From contig NZ_BAAAZE010000007.1 in NCBI RefSeq assembly GCF_039536745.1, positions 1-64,000 of the forward strand: a stretch of DNA of 64,000 nucleotides, read 5' to 3'. Numbering within the stretch: position 1 is the first letter of the stretch; each line of letters begins with the position of its first letter. The stretch is from Actimicrobium antarcticum. GTDB taxonomy: Bacteria; Pseudomonadota; Gammaproteobacteria; Burkholderiales; Burkholderiaceae_D. Below are positions 1 to 9,094 of the stretch, one piece after another. The translations under genes and the position numbers were made by a program. Below the pieces are notes generated by a model. That model worked only from the letters and a program-made list of their open reading frames with translations, had not been told where the DNA came from and made no database searches.

Positions 1-2849
1 CCGGCCATTTCACCCGGGTCACCAGCGCCGGCATCAGTGAATTCTTCAGCTACAACGGACTCGGCCAGTTGTCGGGCGTCGTGCAATCGACGGGCCAGCG
101 ATTGACGCTGCGCTACGGTGCCGACGGCAGGATGCGTGAATTGTCGGATGTGCAGGGCAATCGGATTCGCCTGCAACGCGATACCGAAGGCACGCTGCTG
201 GCGCGCACGTTGCTCAATCCCGATGGCAGCATCGCGCAGACCACGAATCTGTCGCTGCTCGATATCGAAGCAGACCGCAAGAGCGGCGCGCAACGGAGCG
301 GCACCGTGCCCGATGTCCTGTTCGCTGCGGACAACACGGTCACCCGGTTTCAGTACGACCAGCAAAGCCGGCTAGCTCGGGTCACCGATGCGCGCAATCA
401 CCAGACGGGTCAGGTGTTCGATGACTTCGGGAGGCTGGTTCGAGTCGACAGCCCTGATGGCGGCGTGACCGTGTTGGCCTATGACGCCGCCGACCATCTG
501 GTCAGCAAGACCACCGGCCAAGGCAGCGAACAAAGCAAAACCGTCAGCTTCCGCTATGACGTGGCCGGCCGCGTGACCGGACAACGTACCGAAGAAGGCG
601 ACACGCGCATCGTCTACGGTCAGCAGGGACGACCGGTACGGATCAGCTATCCCGCTGGCGAAGAACAGTTCAGCTACGACCACGCCGCCCGCCTGACCAG
701 CCACGTGCGCCTGATCGACCAGCAGCGTGTCGAGACCCGGTATGCCTACGACGGACGCGGCCAGTTGCTGCGTAAAACTTTGCCCGATGGTCAAATTCTG
801 CACTACCGGTACAACGGCGCCATCCATGCGAAAGCCGGTTTGCTGACTGCAATCACGCGCGAAGACTTGTTCGGTAATACCGTCTTGCTCGACGGGCTCA
901 ACGATGCCGATGACTTGTATGCCAACCAGCGGTATCAGCTGGCCAACGGCGCCAATTTCCAGCGCCAGCTCGACCAGACCGGGCACATCACCCGTATCGG
1001 CAGTGTCGGCAACTGGGAAGAAAATCATCAGCGCGACGCAATCGGCCAGCTCACCCAACGCAACGCGACGGAGTCGACTGGCAAGCAAAGTACCCGATAC
1101 GGTTACGACGTAGCTGGACGCATGACGGGTGTTTCGCATCTCGGCAGTAATCGACCAAGCCAGCCGTTCGACCGCACCTACCAGTACGACCCGACCAGCA
1201 ACCTGCTGGCCGACGTACGCGGCACCCTGTCCACCGGCTACACCATCGATCCGGCGAGTAACCGGATTACCGCTGCACAGGCCGATGGCCGTCGCATCCG
1301 GTACGACTACAACGCCGCCGGCAGCGTCACCCGGACTGGCGACACCGACTACGCATGGGATAGCCAGCAACGCCTGACGCGAGTCAGTCTGCACGGTCAG
1401 CCTGTCGCCGATTACGCCTACAACGCGTTCGGCGAGCGCATCAAAAAAGTCAGCTATGCCGGGAGCCAGAAGACCGTCACCTACTACTTTTACGATGGCA
1501 GCGAATTAGTCGCCGAAGCACAAACCAGCTCGAAAGATGGCGGCGGTAACCGCAGCAGCACCGACACTCAACCCGACAGCCCTATCTCCGTCACGCGCCA
1601 GTACGTCTGGCTCGACGACCAGAGCGGCAGTCGCCCCATCGCGATGCTGCAAGCGCGCGACAGCGGCATCACAGCCCTGGCCGGTCAGGCACTCGGCAGC
1701 ATCCCGACCGACACCACCCGCGCCATCGGCCAGGCCACCCGCAACGACGTCTTCGCCATCATCGCCGACCACACCGGCGCGCCACGTGCGCTGGTGAACG
1801 ACCGTAAGCAAGTCGTCTGGCGCGCAAGCGTCACCGGTTTCGGCGAACTGATCCCGGCCGCCAACGCCGTGATGCCACTCAACCTGCGCGGCTCGAACCA
1901 GTACTACGATGCCGAATCCGGCCTGCACTACAACCATCACCGGTATCTGGACGTGCGCAGCGGACGGTACCTGAGCGCGGACCCGAGCGGGCTGTCGGGT
2001 GGATTGAATCTGTATGCGTTTGCCGATAACAATCCGGTGGCCAATGTTGATCCGCTAGGGTTGCAGGCGAAACCGCTAGCGGACGTGTCAGGTTGGGACA
2101 CACAACAGCGTGTCCAGTACGTGTTCCTGCGCGCCGGTGGCCAGATTCCCGGCGTGATCGGCGACATGCTGCGTGAGCTGGTCAAACCGGAATCGCTGGC
2201 AGCCACGGCAGCAGTGATTAGCCTCTGGGCCGGATTGCAACCCACGCTACTCGGTCCGCCTCTCGACATGGCAATCGCCATAACCGGTCTATACTTTTTC
2301 GGTGATTACGCACTGATAGCGGCGAAGGAATTTCTCAAGGCATTCGTATTAACATCCAACGCGAAATGTGAAGCGGACTTGCAAAAGGCGGGGGATGTAC
2401 TGGCCAGCGGGATGGTGAATGCGCTGGAGGCGGGTACTGCGTTGGCGGGTACTGCGTTGGCGGGAAGCTCGTTGGCGTTGCGGACGGAGAAGGCGCAGGC
2501 GTTGTTACAGCGGGTTTTTAGTAGGACGGGACGTCAGGCGAAGGATACAGGCACAGCAGCAGAGAAAATTCTCAATGCCGAACGAATTGGCAGCGGGTTG
2601 AAAGCTGATATATCGCATCGAGCAGCAAGTTTTCTATCAAAAGAGCAACTGGGAGCAGGACAGACTTTTGCGCTACGGGGTGGAGATGGTGTTGAGCGCA
2701 CCCTGCTACAAACGCCCGGTATGCTGAACGGCAAGAATGGAATCTACGAATATATTTATGATTCGGCTGGGAAAGTAACGCATCAACGCTTTATCGACGG
2801 CGGCACTATTACCGGCCTCCCTAATCAACGACTTCCGAAGGTGCCTTAA
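1..2849 (+). CDS. Rhs/YD-repeat polymorphic toxin, 5' end outside window
   Basis: The frame is open from base 3 and already reads as YD-repeat protein, so the true start lies upstream. Many Y-D-x-x-G-R type repeats run to about base 1900, followed by the conserved end of the Rhs core (RYLSADPSGL, then DPLGL at 2049-2063). About 260 residues after DPLGL form the variable C-terminal tip, which in this family is the toxic part released from the Rhs shell. The tip has a hydrophobic stretch near 2200-2345, a 15-bp unit repeated three times (2430-2474) and a final segment ending GLPNQRLPKVP. I do not recognise the toxin fold. A TTG at 69 gives a 926-residue frame but is not the start. Delivery by type VI secretion is inferred from the family only. 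Confidence 0.93.
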   Translation, partial: GHFTRVTSAGISEFFSYNGLGQLSGVVQSTGQRLTLRYGADGRMRELSDVQGNRIRLQRDTEGTLLARTLLNPDGSIAQTTNLSLLDIEADRKSGAQRSGTVPDVLFAADNTVTRFQYDQQSRLARVTDARNHQTGQVFDDFGRLVRVDSPDGGVTVLAYDAADHLVSKTTGQGSEQSKTVSFRYDVAGRVTGQRTEEGDTRIVYGQQGRPVRISYPAGEEQFSYDHAARLTSHVRLIDQQRVETRYAYDGRGQLLRKTLPDGQILHYRYNGAIHAKAGLLTAITREDLFGNTVLLDGLNDADDLYANQRYQLANGANFQRQLDQTGHITRIGSVGNWEENHQRDAIGQLTQRNATESTGKQSTRYGYDVAGRMTGVSHLGSNRPSQPFDRTYQYDPTSNLLADVRGTLSTGYTIDPASNRITAAQADGRRIRYDYNAAGSVTRTGDTDYAWDSQQRLTRVSLHGQPVADYAYNAFGERIKKVSYAGSQKTVTYYFYDGSELVAEAQTSSKDGGGNRSSTDTQPDSPISVTRQYVWLDDQSGSRPIAMLQARDSGITALAGQALGSIPTDTTRAIGQATRNDVFAIIADHTGAPRALVNDRKQVVWRASVTGFGELIPAANAVMPLNLRGSNQYYDAESGLHYNHHRYLDVRSGRYLSADPSGLSGGLNLYAFADNNPVANVDPLGLQAKPLADVSGWDTQQRVQYVFLRAGGQIPGVIGDMLRELVKPESLAATAAVISLWAGLQPTLLGPPLDMAIAITGLYFFGDYALIAAKEFLKAFVLTSNAKCEADLQKAGDVLASGMVNALEAGTALAGTALAGSSLALRTEKAQALLQRVFSRTGRQAKDTGTAAEKILNAERIGSGLKADISHRAASFLSKEQLGAGQTFALRGGDGVERTLLQTPGMLNGKNGIYEYIYDSAGKVTHQRFIDGGTITGLPNQRLPKVP
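2430..2474 (+). repeat. 15-bp in-frame tandem repeat in the Rhs toxin tip
   Basis: GCGGGTACTGCGTTG occurs twice exactly (2430-2444, 2445-2459), followed by a diverged third copy (2460-2474). Each unit is five codons and adds an Ala-Gly-Thr-Ala-Leu type repeat to a hydrophobic part of the Rhs C-terminal region. Copy-number change would keep the frame. Confidence 0.8.
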
Positions 2850-3371
2850 ATGAGTTTGACACCTATTCCATTTTTTTTTATCAAGGAGCGCACCTCACTG
2901 TCATGGCGTGATGCTCTTTGGGGTTACGAGCGTCAAATGATTGGTTGGTCTGGCATAGTCGATTTAGCGAAAATTCGACTTTATTCTGAATCAGATGTGC
3001 GTGAAATTGAGCTGTCTTGTTTGGGGAAGTCAGAGACATATAAAGTTGGCGAATTGCTCCGAGAACTTGCGACGTCTGAACCGGAGAAGTTAGGAAATCT
3101 CTCGGTAAGAAAATGGCTCTTCTTGATGCTCGCGTGGGTATTCGAAAATAAAGCAAACACTGATGATCCATTGAGTGAGGTCGAAACGATTTACGCTGAC
3201 TTTGATTATCCGAGTGAAATTGAAAATTTCGTAAGATATATGCCAGTTACAGATGATTATGATTCAAGTAAACATAGCATTGAAGAAAACGAAAATAGAA
3301 TGTTTTCGAATTGGAAAAAATACCTCGATACTGCTCGATGTCGCATTCCGGACGATCATAAGGATACTTAG
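2850..3371 (+). CDS. Probable immunity protein for the Rhs toxin tip
   Basis: A 173-residue soluble, acidic protein whose ATG directly follows the TAA of the Rhs gene (0-nt gap), so the two are almost certainly cotranscribed and translationally coupled. That position is the standard place for the cognate immunity gene of an Rhs C-terminal toxin. The DNA is much richer in A+T than the Rhs core, as expected for a toxin-tip/immunity module exchanged horizontally. No signal peptide or membrane segment is seen. I do not recognise the family, so the immunity role rests on position and composition. Confidence 0.7.
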   Translation: MSLTPIPFFFIKERTSLSWRDALWGYERQMIGWSGIVDLAKIRLYSESDVREIELSCLGKSETYKVGELLRELATSEPEKLGNLSVRKWLFLMLAWVFENKANTDDPLSEVETIYADFDYPSEIENFVRYMPVTDDYDSSKHSIEENENRMFSNWKKYLDTARCRIPDDHKDT

Positions 3372-3480
3372 CAAACAATTACAGGTTTGATATAACAAAA
3401 TCCATTAGCTTAAGCCGTAAAGTCCGCCATGTATTAACATCAGAAAATGCATTATTTCCAAGCATTAGTTCAACTTTTGA

Positions 3481-3864
3481 ATGATAAAATTTCCTACGCA
3501 GGCGACGAGTATTTTTGAAATCATCTTCAAGCCAAATAATAAATTTATGAAACCTAAAACAAAAATGCGATTAAACGCGGCCGCGTGCCTAATCGGCAGC
3601 ATCGGTGGAATCATCTACAACTGGCAATCGGTAATGATTAACGGAACTTACCGACCAATGGTAAGTTTTGTCTTGCCACTTTTTGCATGCACAAGTTTAG
3701 CGGCTTTTCTATATCCAACAACGAAAGCTGAATACTTTGTAAAACATGGCTCAGAACAAATACCCTGGAAGCACATTCCTCTAGTGCCAAAGGCACTCTT
3801 TGTATCGGGATGCATTCTTGGCGTACTACAGTGTGCTTTATTCAGCGGCGACTTACTGGATTAA
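3481..3864 (+). CDS. Small three-helix membrane protein, paralogue A
   Basis: A 127-residue unknown protein with three likely membrane helices (about residues 30-52, 60-80 and 101-122) and the motif KHGSEQIPWKHIP between helices 2 and 3. A clear paralogue lies at 5568-5939 with the same layout (KHGSEHLPWKHIP). An internal ATG at 3547 is an alternative start, but similarity to the paralogue extends upstream of it. It sits in an A+T-rich island behind an Rhs toxin/immunity pair, where spare immunity genes collect. A membrane immunity role is possible but unproven. Confidence 0.65.
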   Translation: MIKFPTQATSIFEIIFKPNNKFMKPKTKMRLNAAACLIGSIGGIIYNWQSVMINGTYRPMVSFVLPLFACTSLAAFLYPTTKAEYFVKHGSEQIPWKHIPLVPKALFVSGCILGVLQCALFSGDLLD

Positions 3865-3886
3865 ATTTTCTTGTATTTTTCCACTA

Positions 3887-5072
3887 AGGAATCGCTGAAT
3901 AAAGTCGAATCCAAGAATGAAAATGACTGATTCCCCCCTCCAGCAAATTTTATTCTCGAAAAAGTGGATGAAAAGCCGAAAAGATGGGCTAAAAAGCGAA
4001 CAAACGATGCCCCTTTCGTCCTGTTTTCACGCAATAGACGGAGCTCGGGCCTGCCAGTTCAACAGCTTGTTTTTTGCGATGACAAGATTTCCCAGGCCGA
4101 ACAACATGAAGACCTGTAGCGTGTTTTGCGATGACGCAAGAGATTTTTGACCACATGAAACGGATGCTCAACCGTTGCCCGGATGCTCGCCTTGGCATGT
4201 TCCAGTTCGTCGAGGATGGCGCGCAGCGGTCACTTTTCGTTGACCTTCTTGATCGTCCCCCGCTTGGCAGCAATCTGCCATTGCACCTTGGCGTCATTCA
4301 TTTCTTCGCGCTTTGCCACGCCGGTGTAGCCCGCATCGGCAAACACCGTTTCTTCGTCGCCATGCAGCAGCGCTGCCGTTTCAACGATGTCGGCGACGTT
4401 GGCCGCCGTGGTGGTCAGGCTGTGCACCAGGCCGCTTTCGGCATCGACGCCGATATGCGCTTTCATGCCGAAGTACCACTGATTGCCTTTCTTCGTCTGG
4501 TGCATGTCGGCATCGCGCTTGTGCTCGGCATTCTTGGTCGACGGCGGCGCGTTGATGATCGTCGCATCGACGATGGTCCCAGAACCCATCAGCAAGCCCT
4601 TCTCGGTGAGCGTCGCGTTGATCGCGATAAACATGCGCTGGGTCAGTTCATTCGTCTCCAGCAAGCGCCGGAATTTCAGCAGGGTTATCGCGTCCGGCGC
4701 CGATTCGCGGGCCAGATCCACGCCGACAAACGCCCGCACGGCCTGGCTATCGTAGATGGCATCTTCCACCGCTTCGTCGGACAGGCTGTACCACTACTGG
4801 ATAAAGTACACCCGCAGCATGCGCGGCAAACCAATCGATGGACGACAGCGCATGCCGGTCGGATAGACAGGGGCGATAACCGCCTCAAGTTCAGCACAGG
4901 GTACGACTTTCTCCATGTCTGCAAGAAACTGCTCGCGACGCGTGATGCGCTTCTTCGCAGCAAATTCAGCACTCGAAAAACTGGTTTGCTTCATGGCCAC
5001 GGCGGTCTCGCTAAGAATGAATGTCAGCGGAATTTTACCGCCAAAAATCGGACGATTAAATCAGCGTTTCCT
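3887..5072 (-). mobile_element. IS5-family insertion sequence, degenerate
   Basis: The ends are imperfect inverted repeats: AGGAATCGCTGA at 3887 and TCAGCGTTTCCT ending at 5072. TA lies on each side, and counting outward the flanks CTAA and TTAG extend the symmetry, so the exact target duplication (2 or 4 bp) is ambiguous. The element encodes one IS5-type DDE transposase on the minus strand, inactivated by several lesions. It splits the A+T-rich island between two paralogous small membrane genes. Confidence 0.85.
4027..5000 (-). pseudogene. IS5-family transposase, inactivated
   Basis: The minus-strand frame begins MAMKQTSFSS at 5000 and carries IS5 transposase blocks (LRVYFIQ, VDATIINAPPSTKN, KGNQWYFGMKAHIG, FADAGYTG). 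Three lesions are visible. An in-frame TAG at 4796-4794 stands where relatives have Gln (FIQ-Q-WY), and reading resumes in the same frame. An in-frame TGA lies at 4232-4230 before PLRAILDELE. About 25 bp are missing near 4114 after RKTRYR, shifting frame before the normal C-terminus (FMLFGLGNLVIAKNKLLNW), which ends at 4027. It cannot make an active transposase without suppression. Confidence 0.9.
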
Positions 5073-5116
5073 TAGTTGTGTATAAGCGCATTCTTTTAAC
5101 GACTTTAAAATTTTAG

Positions 5117-5425
5117 ATTCCAAGTGAGGAGATCATTAATAACATAAATTATTTCAATAATTATATAAAACCAAAAATTCCAACTGAATTTCAATTTAAG
5201 TACTCAAGCGATATAAATGGACAATTCGGCGATTTACAAAGAATTGAGTTCGATTCACCATTCAAAATTGGTGGAATAGATTTTTGGTCGACAGGATGGA
5301 TTAATGTACATTTAGTCGATACTATTAAAGACGAAGAAATATTTAATATCCTTTTAGAACCAGATGAAATTCAAAAGATGAGAATAACACTCGACAAATT
5401 ATTAAATAACTTACATGATCAATAA
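5117..5425 (+). pseudogene. Immunity-like reading frame without a start codon
   Basis: After a TAG at 5114-5116 the frame is open for 102 codons and reads as plausible protein (IEFDSPFKIGGIDFWSTGW, then LLEPDEIQKMRITLDKLL). The first in-frame ATG is near the 3' end and there is no early GTG or TTG. A GAGGAG ribosome-binding-like sequence at 5126-5131 is followed only by ATC, ATT and ATA codons. Codon use is strongly A+T-biased. It may be a displaced immunity gene that lost its 5' end, perhaps when the adjacent IS inserted, or a gene with a non-canonical ATT/ATA start. The protein is not firmly recognised. Confidence 0.5.
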
Positions 5426-5567
5426 TATAATTTTCTCTGAACAGGCCAATATTTATAGACAAAGAAAAACCAGTTATTTACGCTTACGAAATTGACCTTT
5501 AAATATTGGACTTGCAGCACGACTTGACACACCATTCTATCAAAAACAAATTGTTATAAAACAAGAC

Positions 5568-5939
5568 ATGCATCAACAAAACTTTACCGACACAATTTCA
5601 TTGAGATTAAAGGAGATATTTATCAAACCACGAATGAAAATGCGATTGATCGGCACGCTGGTTCTTGTCGCCGCAGTCGGTGGAGACATCTATATTTGGC
5701 ACTCCGTAATTTTTAATGGAATCTACTGGAAGAAGGCGAGTTTTCTCTTTCCCTTTTTTGCATGTTTTGGCATTTCAGTCTTACTATATCCAATTACCAA
5801 AGCTGAGTGTCTGACTAAACATGGATCGGAGCACTTGCCTTGGAAGCACATTCCGATTGGCCAAAAGACACTCTTGTTGTTGGGATTAGTGCTTGGTGTA
5901 TTACAGTTGGCTTTTTTCAGGGGTCAATTAACATTTTAA
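5568..5939 (+). CDS. Small three-helix membrane protein, paralogue B
   Basis: A 123-residue protein paralogous to 3481-3864: the same three hydrophobic segments, a shared KMRL start to helix 1, a shared W-x-S-V-x-x-N-G segment, and KHGSEHLPWKHIP before helix 3. The two copies flank the decayed IS element and the start-less reading frame, suggesting duplication inside a toxin/immunity island. A+T-rich codon use matches its neighbours and differs from the surrounding chromosome. Function unknown. The roughly 260 bp downstream to cysB show no convincing gene. Confidence 0.65.
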   Translation: MHQQNFTDTISLRLKEIFIKPRMKMRLIGTLVLVAAVGGDIYIWHSVIFNGIYWKKASFLFPFFACFGISVLLYPITKAECLTKHGSEHLPWKHIPIGQKTLLLLGLVLGVLQLAFFRGQLTF

Positions 5940-6200
5940 TTACACTTGAGGTCTATGGAAAATATAACGGCGCAAGTCTTGAAACGTTACTTATGCCACA
6001 TCACCATTAGCAAACCGGTCGTTTCGATCTATGGAGTTGATTGACGAATGTTGTGCTTATCAGTGCGGACTACCTGATGCCAGACCGACATTGCCGTGTC
6101 CATCACTCTGATCCATCTCGACGTAACAAACCCGCCTCACCAAGCCCGCCAACAGAAAGCCAATGAAATCAGCTACAACTAGCGCTCATTGACCACCTAC

Positions 6201-7127
6201 TCAAACCCCATGCCTCATCGCACTATCAATATCCCCACGCGTCAACTCCGGCGCAAACTGCAAAATAAAATCACAAGTATAAGACCGCAAATACGCCCCC
6301 CGCCGCACCGCCAGCCGCGTGACATTGGCCGCAAACAAATGCGTCGCCGCAATCGCCTGCAAGCCGTTATACCGGCTCGACTCGATCGCCATCGACGCCA
6401 CAATCCCCACGCCCAACCCCAGCGCCACATACTGCTGAATCACATCCGAATCCATCGCAGTCAAGACAATATCGGTAGCAATCCCCGCCTCCCGAAACGC
6501 CGCATCAATATGCCCGCGCCCGGTAAATCCGACATCGTAGGTAATCAGCGGATAAGCAGCCAAATCCTGCAACGACAGGCTAGTCAACGCCAGCAACGGA
6601 TGCCCTTGCGGCACCACAACCGCATGACTCCACGAATAGCACGGGAACGACACCAGTTCCTCGAACTGGCTCAGGCCCTCGGTAGCAATACCAACATCGG
6701 CCTTGCCCGACAACACCCACTCGGCAATGTGCTCCGGTGAACTCTGCTGCAAGGCGATGCGCACCTCCGGAAACGCAGCGCGAAATGCCTGTACCACTTT
6801 CGGCAGCACGTAGCGCGCCTGCGTGTGGGTGGTGGCGATGGTCAGCGTGCCGCTCTTTTTGCCGGCATATTCCTCGCTGGCCTGGCGCAGGTTTTCAGCT
6901 TCGATCAAAAGCCGGTCGATGATTTCCACGATGCCTTTGCCGGGATCGGTCAGGCCGGTCAGGCGCTTGCCGTTGCGCTCGAAAATTTCGACGCCAAGTT
7001 CATCTTCGAGTTCGCGAATCTGCCGGCTCACGCCCGGTTGCGATGTGAACAGCACATGCGCGACTTCGGTCAGGTTGAAGCCGCAACGCGTGGCTTCGCG
7101 GATCGAGCGCAATTGCTGGAAATTCAT
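6201..7127 (-). CDS. cysB: LysR-type cysteine regulon activator CysB
   Basis: A 308-residue LysR regulator with the CysB-typical N-terminal winged helix-turn-helix (GFNLTEVAHVLFTSQPGVSR, about residues 16-35) and the effector-binding block T100-H-T102-Q103. Those residues match the Thr100, Thr102 and Gln103 that contact sulfate or acetylserine in enteric CysB. CysB activates sulfate uptake and assimilation genes under sulfur limitation with O- or N-acetylserine as inducer. Its ATG overlaps the cysA stop by 4 nt, so regulator and transporter are one operon and production is coupled. Cbl is the alternative name for this family, but the context favours CysB. Confidence 0.93.
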   Translation of the reverse strand: MNFQQLRSIREATRCGFNLTEVAHVLFTSQPGVSRQIRELEDELGVEIFERNGKRLTGLTDPGKGIVEIIDRLLIEAENLRQASEEYAGKKSGTLTIATTHTQARYVLPKVVQAFRAAFPEVRIALQQSSPEHIAEWVLSGKADVGIATEGLSQFEELVSFPCYSWSHAVVVPQGHPLLALTSLSLQDLAAYPLITYDVGFTGRGHIDAAFREAGIATDIVLTAMDSDVIQQYVALGLGVGIVASMAIESSRYNGLQAIAATHLFAANVTRLAVRRGAYLRSYTCDFILQFAPELTRGDIDSAMRHGV

Positions 7128-8191
7128 ACCGATTCGTCGACAAAAACGCGCAGACGCTTGGGCCGTACCACCAGCGTTTCGCCTTCTTTCAGATTCAGTT
7201 GCGCGAAGCGTTCGTTCGGAATCACCGCTTCGATGATCTCGCGGTTGTCGTCGCGTTCCAGGTCCAGCTGCGCCAGCGGGCCAATCGCGTGCGCCCGGCG
7301 CAGTTTGACGATGATGCCTTCGGCGCCCGGCGTGTACCGATCGATCTCGATATCATGCGGCCGCACGAAACCGACACCAGTCGCATCCTGTGCCGAGGCA
7401 TGGTCGGGCGCATCGAAGGTCACGCCGCCCGACTCCAGCACGCCTTCATGGACGCGGCCGTGGAACAAATTGACGTTGCCCAGGAATCCATACACGAACG
7501 GTGACGCAGGGTGGTTGTACACATCGCGTGGCGCACCGATCTGCTCGACCACGCCCTTGTTCATGACGACGATCTGGTCGGCCACTTCGAGCGCTTCTTC
7601 CTGGTCATGCGTGACAAAAATACTGGTCACATGCAAGTCGTCATGCAGGCGACGCAACCAACGCCGCAGTTCCTTGCGCACCTTCGCGTCGAGCGCGCCG
7701 AACGGTTCATCCAGCAGCAGCACGCGGGGCTCGACTGCCAGGGCGCGAGCCAGTGCAATACGCTGGCGCTGGCCACCCGAGAGTTGCGGCGGATAGCGGT
7801 CAGCCAGCCAGTCGAGCTGCACCAGTTCCAGCAACTGCTTCACCTTGTCGCGGATCTGCGCTTCGCTCGGTCGCAAGGCACGTGGTTTTACGCGCAAACC
7901 GAACGCGATGTTCTCGAACACGGTCATGTGCTTGAACAGTGCGTAATGCTGGAACACGAAACCGACCTGGCGCTCGCGCACATGGCGGTCCGACGCATCT
8001 TCGTTATCCAGCAGCACCTGGCCGCTGTCGGGACGTTCGAGTCCGGCGATGATGCGCAACAGCGTGGTCTTGCCACAGCCGGACGGCCCCAGGAGTGCAG
8101 TTAATTCTCCAGCCGGAAAATTGAGCGACACATCATCCAGGGCGATGAAATTGCCGAAGCGTTTGTGGATATTCTTGACTTCGATGCCCAT
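7124..8191 (-). CDS. cysA: Sulfate/thiosulfate ABC transporter ATPase CysA
   Basis: A 355-residue ABC ATPase that powers sulfate/thiosulfate import through the CysT/CysW channel. Walker A GPSGCGKT is at residues 35-42, the Q-loop follows at FQHYALF, the signature LSGGQRQ is at 138-144 and Walker B LLLDEP at 159-164; the switch His is in FVTHDQEEA. The remaining 110 residues form the regulatory C-terminal domain usual in CysA. The start is 2 nt after the cysW stop and the 3' end overlaps cysB, so translation is coupled along cysT-cysW-cysA-cysB. Confidence 0.97.
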   Translation of the reverse strand: MGIEVKNIHKRFGNFIALDDVSLNFPAGELTALLGPSGCGKTTLLRIIAGLERPDSGQVLLDNEDASDRHVRERQVGFVFQHYALFKHMTVFENIAFGLRVKPRALRPSEAQIRDKVKQLLELVQLDWLADRYPPQLSGGQRQRIALARALAVEPRVLLLDEPFGALDAKVRKELRRWLRRLHDDLHVTSIFVTHDQEEALEVADQIVVMNKGVVEQIGAPRDVYNHPASPFVYGFLGNVNLFHGRVHEGVLESGGVTFDAPDHASAQDATGVGFVRPHDIEIDRYTPGAEGIIVKLRRAHAIGPLAQLDLERDDNREIIEAVIPNERFAQLNLKEGETLVVRPKRLRVFVDESV

Positions 8192-8193
8192 GA

Positions 8194-9093
8194 TCAGTGT
8201 CCTCCGTTAGGTTGTTCGCCGCTTTCCTGCAAGCGCCATTCGATGAATGACTTCAGCGCCAATGTCACCAGCGCCAGCAAGGCCAGCAGCGATGCGACGG
8301 CAAAGGCAGCCGCAAAGTTGTATTCGTTGTAGAGGATTTCGACTTGCAGCGGGATTGTGTTGGTCTCGCCCCGGATGTGGCCGGAGACCACCGAGACCGC
8401 GCCAAACTCGCCCATCGCACGGGCGTTACACAGGATCACGCCGTACAGCAAACCCCATTTGATATTCGGCAGCGTGACATGCCAGAAGGTCTTCCAGCCG
8501 GAGGCACCGAGCACCAGCGCGGCCTCTTCTTCTTCGCTGCCCTGCGATTGCATCAGCGGGATCAATTCGCGCGCCACGAATGGAAAAGTCACGAAGATCG
8601 TCGCCAGCACCATGCCCGGTACCGCGAACAGGATCTTGATGTCGTGCTCTTGCAGCCATGGGCCGAACCAGCCCTGCGCACCGAACAGCAGGACATAGAT
8701 CAGGCCCGAAATCACCGGCGACACCGAGAACGGCAAGTCGATCAGCGTCAGCAAGATGTTCTTGCCACGGAAATCGAACTTGGCGATGGTCCATGCCGCC
8801 GCCACGCCGAACACCAGATTCAGCGGCACGGAAATCGCGGCGATGAGCAAGGTCAGGCGGATGGCCGCCAGGGCATCCGGCTCGATGACTGCCATCAGGT
8901 AGGTTTGCCAGCCTTTCTTGAGCGCCTCGACAAACACCGCCACCAGCGGCACGAACAAAAACAGCGTCAGGAAGGTCAGTGCAATACCGATCAGCAGCCA
9001 GCGTATCCATGTCGGTTCGAGGGTCGATGCAATTGTCGGTATCGGTTCGCCGCGCGGACGTGGCGCGCTGGCAGGAGGAGCAATCGCGGCCAT
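8194..9093 (-). CDS. cysW: Sulfate ABC transporter permease CysW
   Basis: A 299-residue inner-membrane permease with about six helices. The EAA-type cytoplasmic loop that docks on CysA is visible as EEEEAALVLGASGWKTFWHVTLP, with the family motif ARAMGEFGAVSVVSG shortly after. It pairs with CysT to form the sulfate channel. The N-terminus carries a Pro/Arg-rich cytoplasmic stretch before helix 1. One base separates it from cysT upstream and two bases from cysA downstream, showing a tightly coupled operon. Confidence 0.96.
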   Translation of the reverse strand: MAAIAPPASAPRPRGEPIPTIASTLEPTWIRWLLIGIALTFLTLFLFVPLVAVFVEALKKGWQTYLMAVIEPDALAAIRLTLLIAAISVPLNLVFGVAAAWTIAKFDFRGKNILLTLIDLPFSVSPVISGLIYVLLFGAQGWFGPWLQEHDIKILFAVPGMVLATIFVTFPFVARELIPLMQSQGSEEEEAALVLGASGWKTFWHVTLPNIKWGLLYGVILCNARAMGEFGAVSVVSGHIRGETNTIPLQVEILYNEYNFAAAFAVASLLALLALVTLALKSFIEWRLQESGEQPNGGH

Positions 9094-9094
9094 C

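Noticed and set aside
372..1394. A 340-codon minus-strand frame inside the Rhs gene
   Set aside because: Antisense to YD repeats and itself repetitive for that reason.
4131..5075. A 314-codon plus-strand frame across the IS element
   Set aside because: It is antisense to the recognisable transposase.
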